Shown here piece by piece: positions 1 through 7,284 of a stretch of 64,000 nucleotides of DNA. The notes under the pieces are model-generated. The model did not search any database. It saw nothing but the letters and a program-made list of their open reading frames with translations, and had not been told where the DNA came from. Made by a program: the position numbers and the translations under genes. Position 1 is the stretch's first letter, and every line of letters begins with the position of its first letter. Source of the DNA: Propionispira arboris (GTDB lineage Bacteria > Bacillota > Negativicutes > Selenomonadales > Selenomonadaceae). Location of the stretch: contig NZ_FNZK01000002.1 of assembly GCF_900109225.1 (NCBI RefSeq), positions 1-64,000 on the forward strand. Direction: 5' to 3'.

Positions 1-178
1 AAGAATCCAATTTTGGTTGTTCGGTTACGCGTTTTGCTTTAGGGAATGGTTGATTGAAATCTTCGATTGCCAAATACTTGCGCACCGTTTTGCGATCACA
101 AGAAAAGGTTTTTGCAATTTGTGAAATATTGAGACCTTCCTCAAAGAACGCTTTTCTGATATAATCAATTTGGGTCAT
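1..178 (-). CDS. istA: IS21-family transposase IstA, N-terminal part (runs off the window)
   Basis: Reading the minus strand from an ATG at 178 gives a protein starting MTQIDYIRKAFFEEG, then ISQIAKTFSCDRKTVRKYL. This is the helix-turn-helix start typical of IS21-family IstA, the DDE transposase subunit that works with the ATPase IstB. A GGAGGA ribosome site lies about 8 bases before the ATG. The frame is open to the window edge, so the catalytic core and istB should lie to the left. The family call rests on the helix-turn-helix alone. Confidence 0.75.
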   Translation of the reverse strand, partial: MTQIDYIRKAFFEEGLNISQIAKTFSCDRKTVRKYLAIEDFNQPFPKAKRVTEQPKLDS

Positions 179-338
179 TGTGAGCATCCTCCAGTCCTCC
201 CCCGTTAGTGTTTTGTCACCTAATAAGGGTAGGTTATTTGGTTCTTGTTCGCAATGGCTTTTTGCATTTTTGAGGAATTCTGTTTTGCATAAGTGGGGAT
301 TTTTATTTGCAACTTTGTCCTATTTCATTATGCCATAA
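1..338 (-). mobile_element. End of an IS21-like insertion sequence
   Basis: The istA start is followed outward by about 160 bases without a gene. These contain repeated short motifs (TGCAAA-type words near 265, 290 and 316), as often seen in IS21 ends. An open reading frame that clearly began upstream resumes at about 339-342, so the element boundary is placed there. The exact terminal inverted repeat and target duplication cannot be fixed because the other end is outside the window. Confidence 0.5.
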
Positions 339-341
339 ACA

Positions 342-875
342 GATGCTCAGTTACGTTTCTTCAAGCTAAGAGAATCCTTTTCGATATACAAAGAATTATT
401 AGGTTATGAACCGATAAAAAGTTATATTGAATGGATGAAAAAAGGAGGAAGACCTCCACTTGAAGGTGTTATTGCAGACGGTTTATTTAGTTTTATACGA
501 AATTTATTATTACATTTCCCTGTTTTTAATACTTGGGATGAAGTATATATAAATAAAAATCTGGCTACATGGAGTAAAATAGGGCAAATTGATAAATTTT
601 TACATAAGTGTACTCAAATAAAGATTGATGGTAAAGGAAATCTCAAATATAGGATATGGGATGTCAAGAAGGAAAAAATGATATATTTTTCTATAAATTT
701 TCCCGAAAAATATGATAAGGATAATATCTATTTAAAAGACATAATTTCTGAAGAAGTGGGAATGAAGTTTTGTATTGCACTAATGAGAGAAATTTTAGAT
801 ACACAAGTTGAAAATGCCAATGAACCTGACATTAAAATTATGTCTCAAGTATATTTACCTATTAAAAGGGAATAA
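342..875 (+). pseudogene. Gene of unknown function, 5' end removed by the IS21-like insertion
   Basis: The frame is open from about 342 (DAQLRFFKLRESFSIYKELL...) to a stop at 873-875, about 177 codons. There is no ribosome site or start codon at the left edge, and the first internal ATG at 435 also has no good ribosome site. The coding part is charged, with hydrophobic and aromatic stretches (LFSFIRNLLLHFPVF), and has no signal peptide. I do not recognise the family. The frame running straight into the IS end suggests that the insertion removed the promoter and N-terminus. Confidence 0.5.
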
Positions 876-1714
876 CTTTTTAAACAGCTTCCCGTTATTC
901 CGAGATGATTTAGCTATGCCTTATTGGTATACGACAGTTCTACATTATTGTTTTGGTCCAATGGGCATTCCTGTTGCGAATAAAAATATATTGGTAAGCG
1001 ACGGAGAAGTTTTACACTGGAACGTTTATGCGGACGTTAGAAGCCGGCTTTCGAGGTTTTAGGAGAAGGATATAAAGGTATCGGCGGTTTCGCGTCCAGC
1101 AAGAATTATTCTCAGGGGCTTTAAATATCTAAGGTTCTGTAGGCAGCTCATTTTTGGTCTGTGTCCGTAACGTATCATCAACAGCTTTTTGGGGCACATG
1201 CTGTATAAATTGTTTTTCAGAAAAACATATTGGAAAGTAGTTAAATCTAATCGCGAGTCTGATGAGTCAAAATCAGAATAACAGTCGGAGTGGGCATTAT
1301 GCTTACTCTGGTTGTTTTCGATATTTGATCAAACAGCAAATCACAGGGGTTCGCTTACTAAGGCGATCCCTTGATTTTTTTATCATGGAAAAGCAGTCGA
1401 CGTGCAGACGGATACAAAACACGACTAGCATATAGAAACCATGAAACTTATTATTGATTCGAGGTGAATATTAAGAGTATTTAGAAAAAGTGATATTGAT
1501 TTTTAAAATAGTATTGTATAATTGTTTTGTGTAGAAAAATAGTCCTTATTCTGCAGAATATAATTTGATTATGGAATAGGGGAGTATTTATAAAATCTGC
1601 AGTTAGTAAACATTAGTAAAAAAATAAATATTTACCTTAATAGACTTAGATGAATGTTTCAATAAAACACCGATGGATAAATTTTCTTCAATAAATATTA
1701 GGAGGAGTAATACT
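876..1714. other. Decayed intergenic stretch in the island
   Basis: About 840 bases with no convincing gene. Short open stretches (for example around 917-1060) lack ribosome sites and resemble no family I recognise, which suggests remnants of lost genes. A weak terminator-like hairpin lies at about 1346-1380 (GGGTTCGC paired with GCGATCCC, one mismatch, then a T-rich run). From about 1440 the sequence becomes very AT-rich and probably holds the promoter of the TIR gene, but no clear -35/-10 pair stands out. Confidence 0.4.
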
Positions 1715-2131
1715 ATGGCAAGATGTACGGCACCAGTTCATGGTCATCGCACGGCAAGTGGAAGGGCAAACTGCCCAGCATGTGGTGGTAGTAGTTATGG
1801 AGGTTACAATTCTTATTCCTATTCCTCATATCCTTCATATTCTTCATCATCAAGCAGTTCTACCAGTAGTGGGAGTAATAGTGGTAGTGGACAAACCAAG
1901 GTGAAAGCACGGTGGTCTCCAGCTAGTTCTACTATTTTATATACTCCTGCGGAAATAAGAACACTTACTCCTGTGCGTCAAAATGTTGAGACGCGTTTAA
2001 AATTACCAGATTTGCGAGATGTTTTTCTTTGTCACGCATGGGATGATCGTAAAAGTGAAGCTAAAGAACTACACGATTTACTTGAATCAAAAGGTGTAAC
2101 TGTTTGGTTTAGCGAAAAGGATGTTTTGTAG
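1715..2131 (+). pseudogene. Truncated TIR-domain protein with Cys/His N-terminus and Ser/Tyr-rich linker
   Basis: The ATG at 1715 has AGGAGGAG about 8 bases upstream. An earlier in-frame ATG at 1673 has none. The 138-residue product has a Cys/His-rich start (C4, H9, H11, C20, C23) that could bind zinc, then a Ser/Tyr/Gly-rich linker at about 25-60. From about residue 100 the start of a TIR domain follows (DVFLCHAWDD, then GVTVWFSEKDV). TIR domains are NAD+-cleaving or signalling modules of about 130-150 residues. This one stops after about 38, before the region that carries the catalytic glutamate. No continuation was found in other frames downstream, so it looks deleted rather than frameshifted. 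It may be inactive, or act only as a binding fragment. Confidence 0.6.
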
Positions 2132-2201
2132 ACAAGGAATAGAAGTTTACTGTTAATAAGCAAATTTCTGTGTTAGTGTTTATGGAGATTTATTTTCATA
2201 C

Positions 2202-2225
2202 GTCGTGGGGTACTGCCATTTATTC
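2202..2225 (+). repeat. 24-bp repeat, copy A
   Basis: The motif is GTCGTGGGGYACTGCC followed by ATTTATTC. It matches copy B (6448-6471) at 23 of 24 positions in the same orientation, and copy C (6673-6696, inverted) slightly less well. It lies between the truncated TIR gene and the RES/macro operon. Confidence 0.75.
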
Positions 2226-2233
2226 GGTGATAT

Positions 2234-2288
2234 AATAAATGTTGGGGTAAGCAAATAAAATGCTTACTTCAACATTTATTATTTTTTG
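2234..2288 (+). terminator. Rho-independent terminator before the RES/macro operon
   Basis: A 20-bp stem (2234-2253 with 2261-2280, including two G-U pairs) with a 7-base loop is followed by ATTTTTT. It would end transcription from the TIR side and insulate the next operon. Confidence 0.75.
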
Positions 2289-2376
2289 CTACAACTTTTC
2301 TAGATTTGAAAAATATTTCACTTTTTAATTTTCCCCAGGATTATGTTTGCATTCCCATCATACGAGGAGGTTTAAA

Positions 2377-3711
2377 ATGTCTTGTGTTTGCTGCTTTTTT
2401 GATAATGAAAATCAAAAAAAAATTAAAGAAAGCTGCTTTGGAGAGAAATTTTTTGAAGAAAAACTTCAACTTTATAAATCAATTTATATATCAGAATTTA
2501 AAAAGATGGATGTACTATCAAAGTGTGCATGTGATTTTGCAATGCAAAATTTAAAAAATAATATATATGTTAAATTTTGTGATGATATGTTGAACGATTA
2601 TAAAGGAAAGATAGAATTAATTGAGGAATTTTTTGATGTACTAATTGAAATATATAATTTATGCGAAAATAATCATAGAGAAGAGGCTTTTATTAAGCTG
2701 CAAAAGTTTTTTCAAAAGTACTGCACAAATTATTCATCAATTAATGCTATTCAAATGTGTGATATATTATTTCGTGGACGTGAAGTTGGTACTTATGATT
2801 TAGCTAATATTCATGAGTATTATCATATCCCATTTAATATAAAAGAGAAAATAGGCAATCAGCGTTTTAGCGTTAAGGGAAAGCCAATGTTGTATTTAGC
2901 AAAATCAATACCTATTGCAAGTCAAGAATTAAAACTGGATTTTGAGAAAATAAATTTTGCACTATATTTTCCAAAATATAGTTGGGTTTATGAACGTGCC
3001 ATGTATGATTTTTCCAACACAATAGATGTGACTATAAATCGATCATTTCCTTCGTTAATGAACGATGGATCAAAGATTGAATATGATAATTCGACTTTTA
3101 CGTTTTCGAAAAAAAATTCAAATAAAATCTTGGGGGATAATTTATTATTTCAAATATTAACTTTCCCTGTGGAAAATAAAGAGGATGTTTGCAAAGAGTA
3201 TTTACTTCCTCAATTGTGTACTGAATATTTCGACAGAAAGGGTTACTTAGGAATTGTGTATCATTCAACTAAATCTACAGACATATTTCAAGAAACTGTA
3301 AAATATTCACAACGTGATTGCAATTATTGTTTGTTTGTACCTGAAGAAACAATAAATAATTATAATGAAGACTTGTTGAGTTGCTTTCATACTGTATGTA
3401 TTGGAGAGTGTGAAAGAGGAAAAAAATTTCCAGATGTTGTTCAGGTGCTAAAAGATTTGAAGGCTAACTTGAAAGAACAGAATAAAGTTTATAATATGAG
3501 CGATTATATTCATCTTATGCATCAGATTGAATCTCACATTGAATATATGGAGCAGACAAAGGTTGGACAAAAAGACTACTATGATTCCGAACAAGGGTAT
3601 GTTGAAATTGATTTGATTTACAAATTGCTTAGTAATGTAAGGAAAATTGTTAACAATCCAGCCGATCATGGTATTGTACGGAACAATACACTTTCAAAGA
3701 TTACAAATTGA
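2377..3711 (+). CDS. Divergent RES-domain protein (putative NAD+-consuming effector)
   Basis: Starts at the ATG at 2377, with GAGGAGG 7 bases upstream. The product has 444 residues. The N-terminal 125 residues are helical and begin with closely spaced cysteines (C3, C5, C6). The middle resembles RES-family proteins: LFRGRE (R133/R135), then HIPFNIKEKI and NQRFSVKGKPMLYLAKS with Y173, then ASQEL with E184, and later GIVYHSTK with S297. These match the Arg-Tyr-Glu-Ser pattern of the RES NAD+-degrading fold. The last 100 residues are helical, with no call. It is the first gene of an operon with the macro and second RES genes. The RES call is by motif reading only. Confidence 0.6.
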   Translation: MSCVCCFFDNENQKKIKESCFGEKFFEEKLQLYKSIYISEFKKMDVLSKCACDFAMQNLKNNIYVKFCDDMLNDYKGKIELIEEFFDVLIEIYNLCENNHREEAFIKLQKFFQKYCTNYSSINAIQMCDILFRGREVGTYDLANIHEYYHIPFNIKEKIGNQRFSVKGKPMLYLAKSIPIASQELKLDFEKINFALYFPKYSWVYERAMYDFSNTIDVTINRSFPSLMNDGSKIEYDNSTFTFSKKNSNKILGDNLLFQILTFPVENKEDVCKEYLLPQLCTEYFDRKGYLGIVYHSTKSTDIFQETVKYSQRDCNYCLFVPEETINNYNEDLLSCFHTVCIGECERGKKFPDVVQVLKDLKANLKEQNKVYNMSDYIHLMHQIESHIEYMEQTKVGQKDYYDSEQGYVEIDLIYKLLSNVRKIVNNPADHGIVRNNTLSKITN

Positions 3712-3800
3712 TCAACATACCCTGGTGAAATCAATGATAATTGAATGGGAATTACTATAATCGCGTGATATGAGCATCTGGGCAGGAGGAAAATATTAAT

Positions 3801-5123
3801 ATGAATACAATAGACAAAATTGAAATCGTTCATGGAAATATAGTAGATATTGTAAGAAAACATGATGTAGAAATGATAGTTAACGCAGCTAAACGTACTT
3901 TGATGGGAGGGAGTGGTGTAGATGGTGCTATCCACCAAGCTATTGACGATTTGAACAATAAAACAGGTTTCTTCAAAGAAATGATTAAAGACGAATTAGA
4001 TGGTAATAACCCTAAGAAGGATGAATTTAATAGATGTGATTATGGAAAAGCAATTGTAACTAAGGGGTATAAATTGGTGGATTATGTTATTCATGCAGTT
4101 GGTCCGAAATGGGATGGTAATTATAATAAAAACGGTGGTAGCTGCAGCAAAAGTTGCATTGATAAATTGAAAGGATGTTATGAATCAGTATTGGATTGCA
4201 TGATGGAATATGGATGCAATACTATTGCAATACCAGTTATAAGCTCGGGCTCATACCGATTCCCTTTTGAAAAAGCTGCCAAAATACAATTTGTATCCAT
4301 ATGTAATTTTTTGACTCGATTGAAGAAAAAAGATCCTGAGCGGTTTGGAATGATTAATAAAATATATATAGTGGTGTTTAGTCAAGATGATATAAAGTGT
4401 TTTGAAAATATAAAAAATGAGTATGCTGGTTGTGTGAATAAAGGAAAACAATTGTTATATCTATCTACTGAAGAATCATATAAAGCGTATTTAAAGGATA
4501 TCAATGACTATGATTCTGAAAGACGCAACTATTTTGGAACAATAAAATTTTTGCGTAAAGTACTGATGATGTCCGAAAAGTTTTTCTACTGCACTTATTT
4601 TTTGAAAAGGTGCTTTGCAGATAAAACATGGGAGGGAAGACGGATTTTTATTGAAAGCCAAACTATAATTAAAGCTTTAATTCCGCTCTTTTTCCTTGTT
4701 TTTACAAGTTTAGACATAAGCCCATATGTAAATTCGGATACATCGATATGGATTCGCAATATTTTCACGGGAGTCTCTATATATTTAATGTCTGAAACAT
4801 TGATTTATGTTGCTAAATTATTGTTTTTGTCAGATATACTAAACCCATCGGCTAATAGCATTAGATCGATTTTTTTTCTCTTTATAAATTATCTTGATAT
4901 AAACTTCACTTTTGCATTTTTATATAGTCTATATGGTGACTTTAAGGAAAAAGGAGGGGTTGCATCTTTATATGAAGCCTTTGAACATTCTTCTCAAGTA
5001 CCAGGATCACAATTAGGAATGACTTTGGTCATTTTGCAAAACTGTATTACTCTTTATTTAATAGGAATAGTCTTTACTTATTTTGTAAATAGCTTTCGAA
5101 CAAGAAAGTTTAATTCTATATAG
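3801..5123 (+). CDS. Macro-domain protein with C-terminal four-helix membrane region
   Basis: ATG at 3801 after AGGAGGA. The product has 440 residues. Residues 1 to about 205 form a macro domain: IVHGNIVDI, then IVNAAKRTLMGGSGVDGAI (the ADP-ribose binding and catalytic loop), then VISSGSYRFPFEKAA (the phosphate loop). Macro domains bind ADP-ribose and often remove it from proteins or nucleic acids. The usual NAAN is NAAK here. After a linker, four hydrophobic segments are visible at about 288-305, 318-345, 352-375 and 403-428. The domain therefore appears membrane-anchored, with the macro part probably cytoplasmic. It sits 89 bases after the first RES gene and 14 bases before the second. It could sense or erase the product of the RES enzymes, or be a membrane effector. 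Confidence 0.8.
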   Translation: MNTIDKIEIVHGNIVDIVRKHDVEMIVNAAKRTLMGGSGVDGAIHQAIDDLNNKTGFFKEMIKDELDGNNPKKDEFNRCDYGKAIVTKGYKLVDYVIHAVGPKWDGNYNKNGGSCSKSCIDKLKGCYESVLDCMMEYGCNTIAIPVISSGSYRFPFEKAAKIQFVSICNFLTRLKKKDPERFGMINKIYIVVFSQDDIKCFENIKNEYAGCVNKGKQLLYLSTEESYKAYLKDINDYDSERRNYFGTIKFLRKVLMMSEKFFYCTYFLKRCFADKTWEGRRIFIESQTIIKALIPLFFLVFTSLDISPYVNSDTSIWIRNIFTGVSIYLMSETLIYVAKLLFLSDILNPSANSIRSIFFLFINYLDINFTFAFLYSLYGDFKEKGGVASLYEAFEHSSQVPGSQLGMTLVILQNCITLYLIGIVFTYFVNSFRTRKFNSI

Positions 5124-5137
5124 AAAGGAGAAATAAT

Positions 5138-6313
5138 ATGGGATTGGTAAAAGCACAAATGATGAGGGAAATGGAAAGAGGATATGGTTCCTCTGATCAA
5201 GTCGTTTGTCATAATTGTGTAGGAGATTATTATTTAAAAGAGTATATAAATAATAATGGAGAGCAAAGTAGATGTAATTACTGCAATTCTAATAGTGTGT
5301 GCATTCCTTTAGAAAATCTCATGGAAGCAATTATGAACGGTATTTTGCAAGAATATGAGTATGCGAATGATAGCATGGGTTATTGTGGTAAGGAAGGTGG
5401 TTTTATAGGAGCGGAGACTTTTGATTCTTATGACTTAATTCGAAATGAGATTGGAATGGAATTAGACTTTCAGTGTAGTGAACTGTATGATGATGTAAGT
5501 GACTTAATGAATGATGATGTATGGTGTCAAAAAGATCCATATGGAAGTTTGCGATATGATGAGGATTTTTACACGTGGGAGATGTATGCAGAACGTTTGA
5601 AGAAAGCAGATGAACTTACAGAAATGGAAATGGAGCCAGATGATGAAATAAGACTTTATACATCTCCTGACGAAATTTTGATGCGTATTAGTGAAGGTGT
5701 AAAGAAATTAGAATTAATTGAAGAAATACCTTCAAATACAGCTTTGTGGAGGGCGAGAGCCCATAATGAATCTGACGTTATTAATTCAGCGGCGACATTG
5801 GGAGCTCCAAGGGAAGAACAAGCTGGATGTAATAGAATGAATCCAGCTAAAGTATCAACATTTTATGGAGCATTTGATAAATATACAGCACTAGCTGAAA
5901 TTGCAGGAAAAGAAGAACCGATAAGAACGGTGGGTGTATTTTATAATCAAGTACCTCTTAAAGTTATTAATCTTGGTAAAATAAGGGGACTTTCTATGCC
6001 GAGTTTGTTTGATGTTGATAATAGCGATCGAAGAATTCTTTTAATGTTTCTCAAGCGATTCAATAGAGAAATTTCTAAGCCGATAGAAGAGGGAAAGGAG
6101 AAGGAATATTTACCAACTCAAAAGCTTATTGAATATCTAAGTGATGAATTATCAGATGCCAATGCTTCAAAAATTAACGGTGCTATATATACGAGTTCTC
6201 GCCTTGTAGAGGGATTGTGTTGTTCGCTATTTATTGGATGGGAACAATGCTCTGATAACAAGGACAAGATACTATGGCTTGATGATAAAAGTCTAGAGCG
6301 CATAGTGCTATAA
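5138..6313 (+). CDS. HEPN/RES N-terminal domain and RES-domain protein
   Basis: ATG at 5138 after AAAGGAG. The product has 391 residues. The N-terminus carries a zinc-ribbon-like pair (C24-x2-C27 and C46-x2-C49), followed by an acidic helical region as found in the HEPN/RES N-terminal family. The RES domain runs from about 200 to 380: LWRAR (R205/R207), FYGAFDKYTALAEI (Y243, E254), and GAIYTSSRLVEG (S353/S354). RES toxins deplete NAD+, and this protein keeps the expected Arg, Tyr, Glu and Ser. It is the last gene of the three-gene operon. No Xre-type antitoxin gene is adjacent, so it is probably not a classical Xre-RES toxin-antitoxin pair. Confidence 0.8.
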   Translation: MGLVKAQMMREMERGYGSSDQVVCHNCVGDYYLKEYINNNGEQSRCNYCNSNSVCIPLENLMEAIMNGILQEYEYANDSMGYCGKEGGFIGAETFDSYDLIRNEIGMELDFQCSELYDDVSDLMNDDVWCQKDPYGSLRYDEDFYTWEMYAERLKKADELTEMEMEPDDEIRLYTSPDEILMRISEGVKKLELIEEIPSNTALWRARAHNESDVINSAATLGAPREEQAGCNRMNPAKVSTFYGAFDKYTALAEIAGKEEPIRTVGVFYNQVPLKVINLGKIRGLSMPSLFDVDNSDRRILLMFLKRFNREISKPIEEGKEKEYLPTQKLIEYLSDELSDANASKINGAIYTSSRLVEGLCCSLFIGWEQCSDNKDKILWLDDKSLERIVL

Positions 6314-6447
6314 CCAATAACATACTCTGGATAAATTTTTTGAGCCGTTTATCAATAGCTTTTACTTGCGATCATCTACTACAAACTTCAACTTGCTGTT
6401 TGAGGAAGTGGTGGATATAATAATTGTAACAAGGTCGAGGATACTAT

Positions 6448-6471
6448 GTCGTGGGGCACTGCCATTTATTC
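6448..6471 (+). repeat. 24-bp repeat, copy B
   Basis: Direct copy of the repeat at 2202-2225 (23 of 24 identical). It starts about 135 bases after the last gene of the RES/macro operon, so copies A and B bracket that operon. Confidence 0.75.
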
Positions 6472-6511
6472 TGAAAAGGGCAAAAATGGCTAACTCGCCG
6501 ACATAGACAAA

Positions 6512-6560
6512 AACGACCTTGCATTAAAGCTTTTCGAAGCTTATGCAGGGTCGTTTTTTT
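6512..6560 (+). terminator. Rho-independent terminator of the RES/macro operon
   Basis: A long stem starting AACGACC and closing GGTCGTT, with AAGCTT-type inner pairing around a TTCG loop, is followed by seven or eight T. It lies about 200 bases after the last gene. Confidence 0.8.
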
Positions 6561-6672
6561 ATCCTCAACCCGCGTAAATACAGGGATTTCTGCTTGCGAA
6601 AAAGAGCGTTCACCATGGAGTGGCGGGCATAACTGGCAAAGCCAGAGAGAATAAAGAAAAATGCCCTTTACA

Positions 6673-6696
6673 GAATAAACGGCAGTGCCCCGCGAC
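6673..6696 (-). repeat. 24-bp repeat, copy C (inverted)
   Basis: Inverted copy of the repeat motif (GTCGCGGGGCACTGCC on the minus strand). With copy B it forms a 250-bp inverted-repeat unit around the 6512-6560 terminator. The match extends a little further outward and inward (for example AAAGGGCA on the inner side). Confidence 0.7.
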
Positions 6697-6710
6697 AAAA
6701 AAAATAAGAG

Positions 6711-6751
6711 AAAACCACAACTCCTTTATTTAAAAAGGGTTGTGGTTTTTT
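6711..6751 (+). terminator. Terminator-like hairpin
   Basis: AAAACCACAAC pairs with GTTGTGGTTTT around an A/T-rich loop and is followed by TTGTTTT. It could act in either direction and follows repeat copy C directly. Confidence 0.6.
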
Positions 6752-6757
6752 GTTTTA

Positions 6758-7043
6758 GACTTTTTAGATGAAGATAAGGAACACTTGGAAAATATGCTGG
6801 CTGTATCTGAAAAATTAAGCTAGGCATATCATTTAAAAGAATTAGTGATATGATATAAAACAATTAAACAAATTAATGAAGACAGTGATCAAATGGAAAA
6901 ATAAAATTATTACAGCAATTTCAACGGGTTATAGTAATGGATATGTAGAATGTAACAAACGAACAAATGTACAAAAACACACTGGTTATGGCATACAAAA
7001 ATTTCAACGAATGAGAAATTGGATACTTTATATGGCTGCATAA
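6758..7043 (+). pseudogene. ISL3-type transposase C-terminal remnant
   Basis: Translated pieces (LDEDKEHLENMLAVSEKLS, stop, AYHLKELV, then after frame changes AISTGYSNGYVE and YGIQKFQRMRNWILYMAA) resemble the C-terminal end of ISL3-family transposases (SNG-x-x-E...YG-x-x-x-F-x-x-x-R-x-x-I). At least one in-frame stop and one frame change make it non-functional. It marks the right edge of the island, as the IS21-like end marks the left. Confidence 0.55.
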
Positions 7044-7053
7044 AAATAAAAAA

Positions 7054-7086
7054 TAGCGAGGAGAAATAAAATACCCTCGCTAAAAA
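7054..7086 (-). terminator. Terminator-like hairpin (minus strand)
   Basis: TAGCGAGG pairs with CCTCGCTA. Read on the minus strand it is followed by a TTTTTTATTTTTA run. It is a second, distal stop for the zur-side transcript. Confidence 0.5.
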
Positions 7087-7124
7087 TTCACTTTATATTT
7101 TTACCCTAACACTTGAGAAAGAAC

Positions 7125-7157
7125 CTAAAAAAAGCGCACAGAACAATAATCTGTGCG
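7125..7157 (-). terminator. Rho-independent terminator of the znuC-znuB-zur operon
   Basis: On the minus strand CGCACAGA pairs with TCTGTGCG around a 7-base loop and is followed by C and seven T. It lies about 130 bases after the zur stop codon. Confidence 0.75.
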
Positions 7158-7284
7158 ATCTAATAGGGAATAGATTTTGAAACTTAGGAGTTGTAATACT
7201 TGAGATTAATCTGTGGAGGAGTAATCCCTAAAAATAGGATACCTCATTTTTATGACAATCTTGTGACAAATTAAACGTATTGTT

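Noticed and set aside
808-1062. 84-codon open frame after the disrupted gene
   Set aside because: Starts inside the previous frame, has no ribosome site and no recognisable family.
1673-1714. Earlier start of the TIR gene
   Set aside because: No ribosome site; the ATG at 1715 has AGGAGGAG at the right distance and the typical MARC start.
2306-2554. 82-codon open frame overlapping the start of the first RES gene
   Set aside because: Overlaps a better supported frame with a strong ribosome site and looks like Lys-rich chance coding.
1-7100. Prophage or CRISPR locus in the island
   Set aside because: No phage structural genes, integrase, att repeats or regularly spaced repeats were seen; only IS remnants and the 24-bp repeats.
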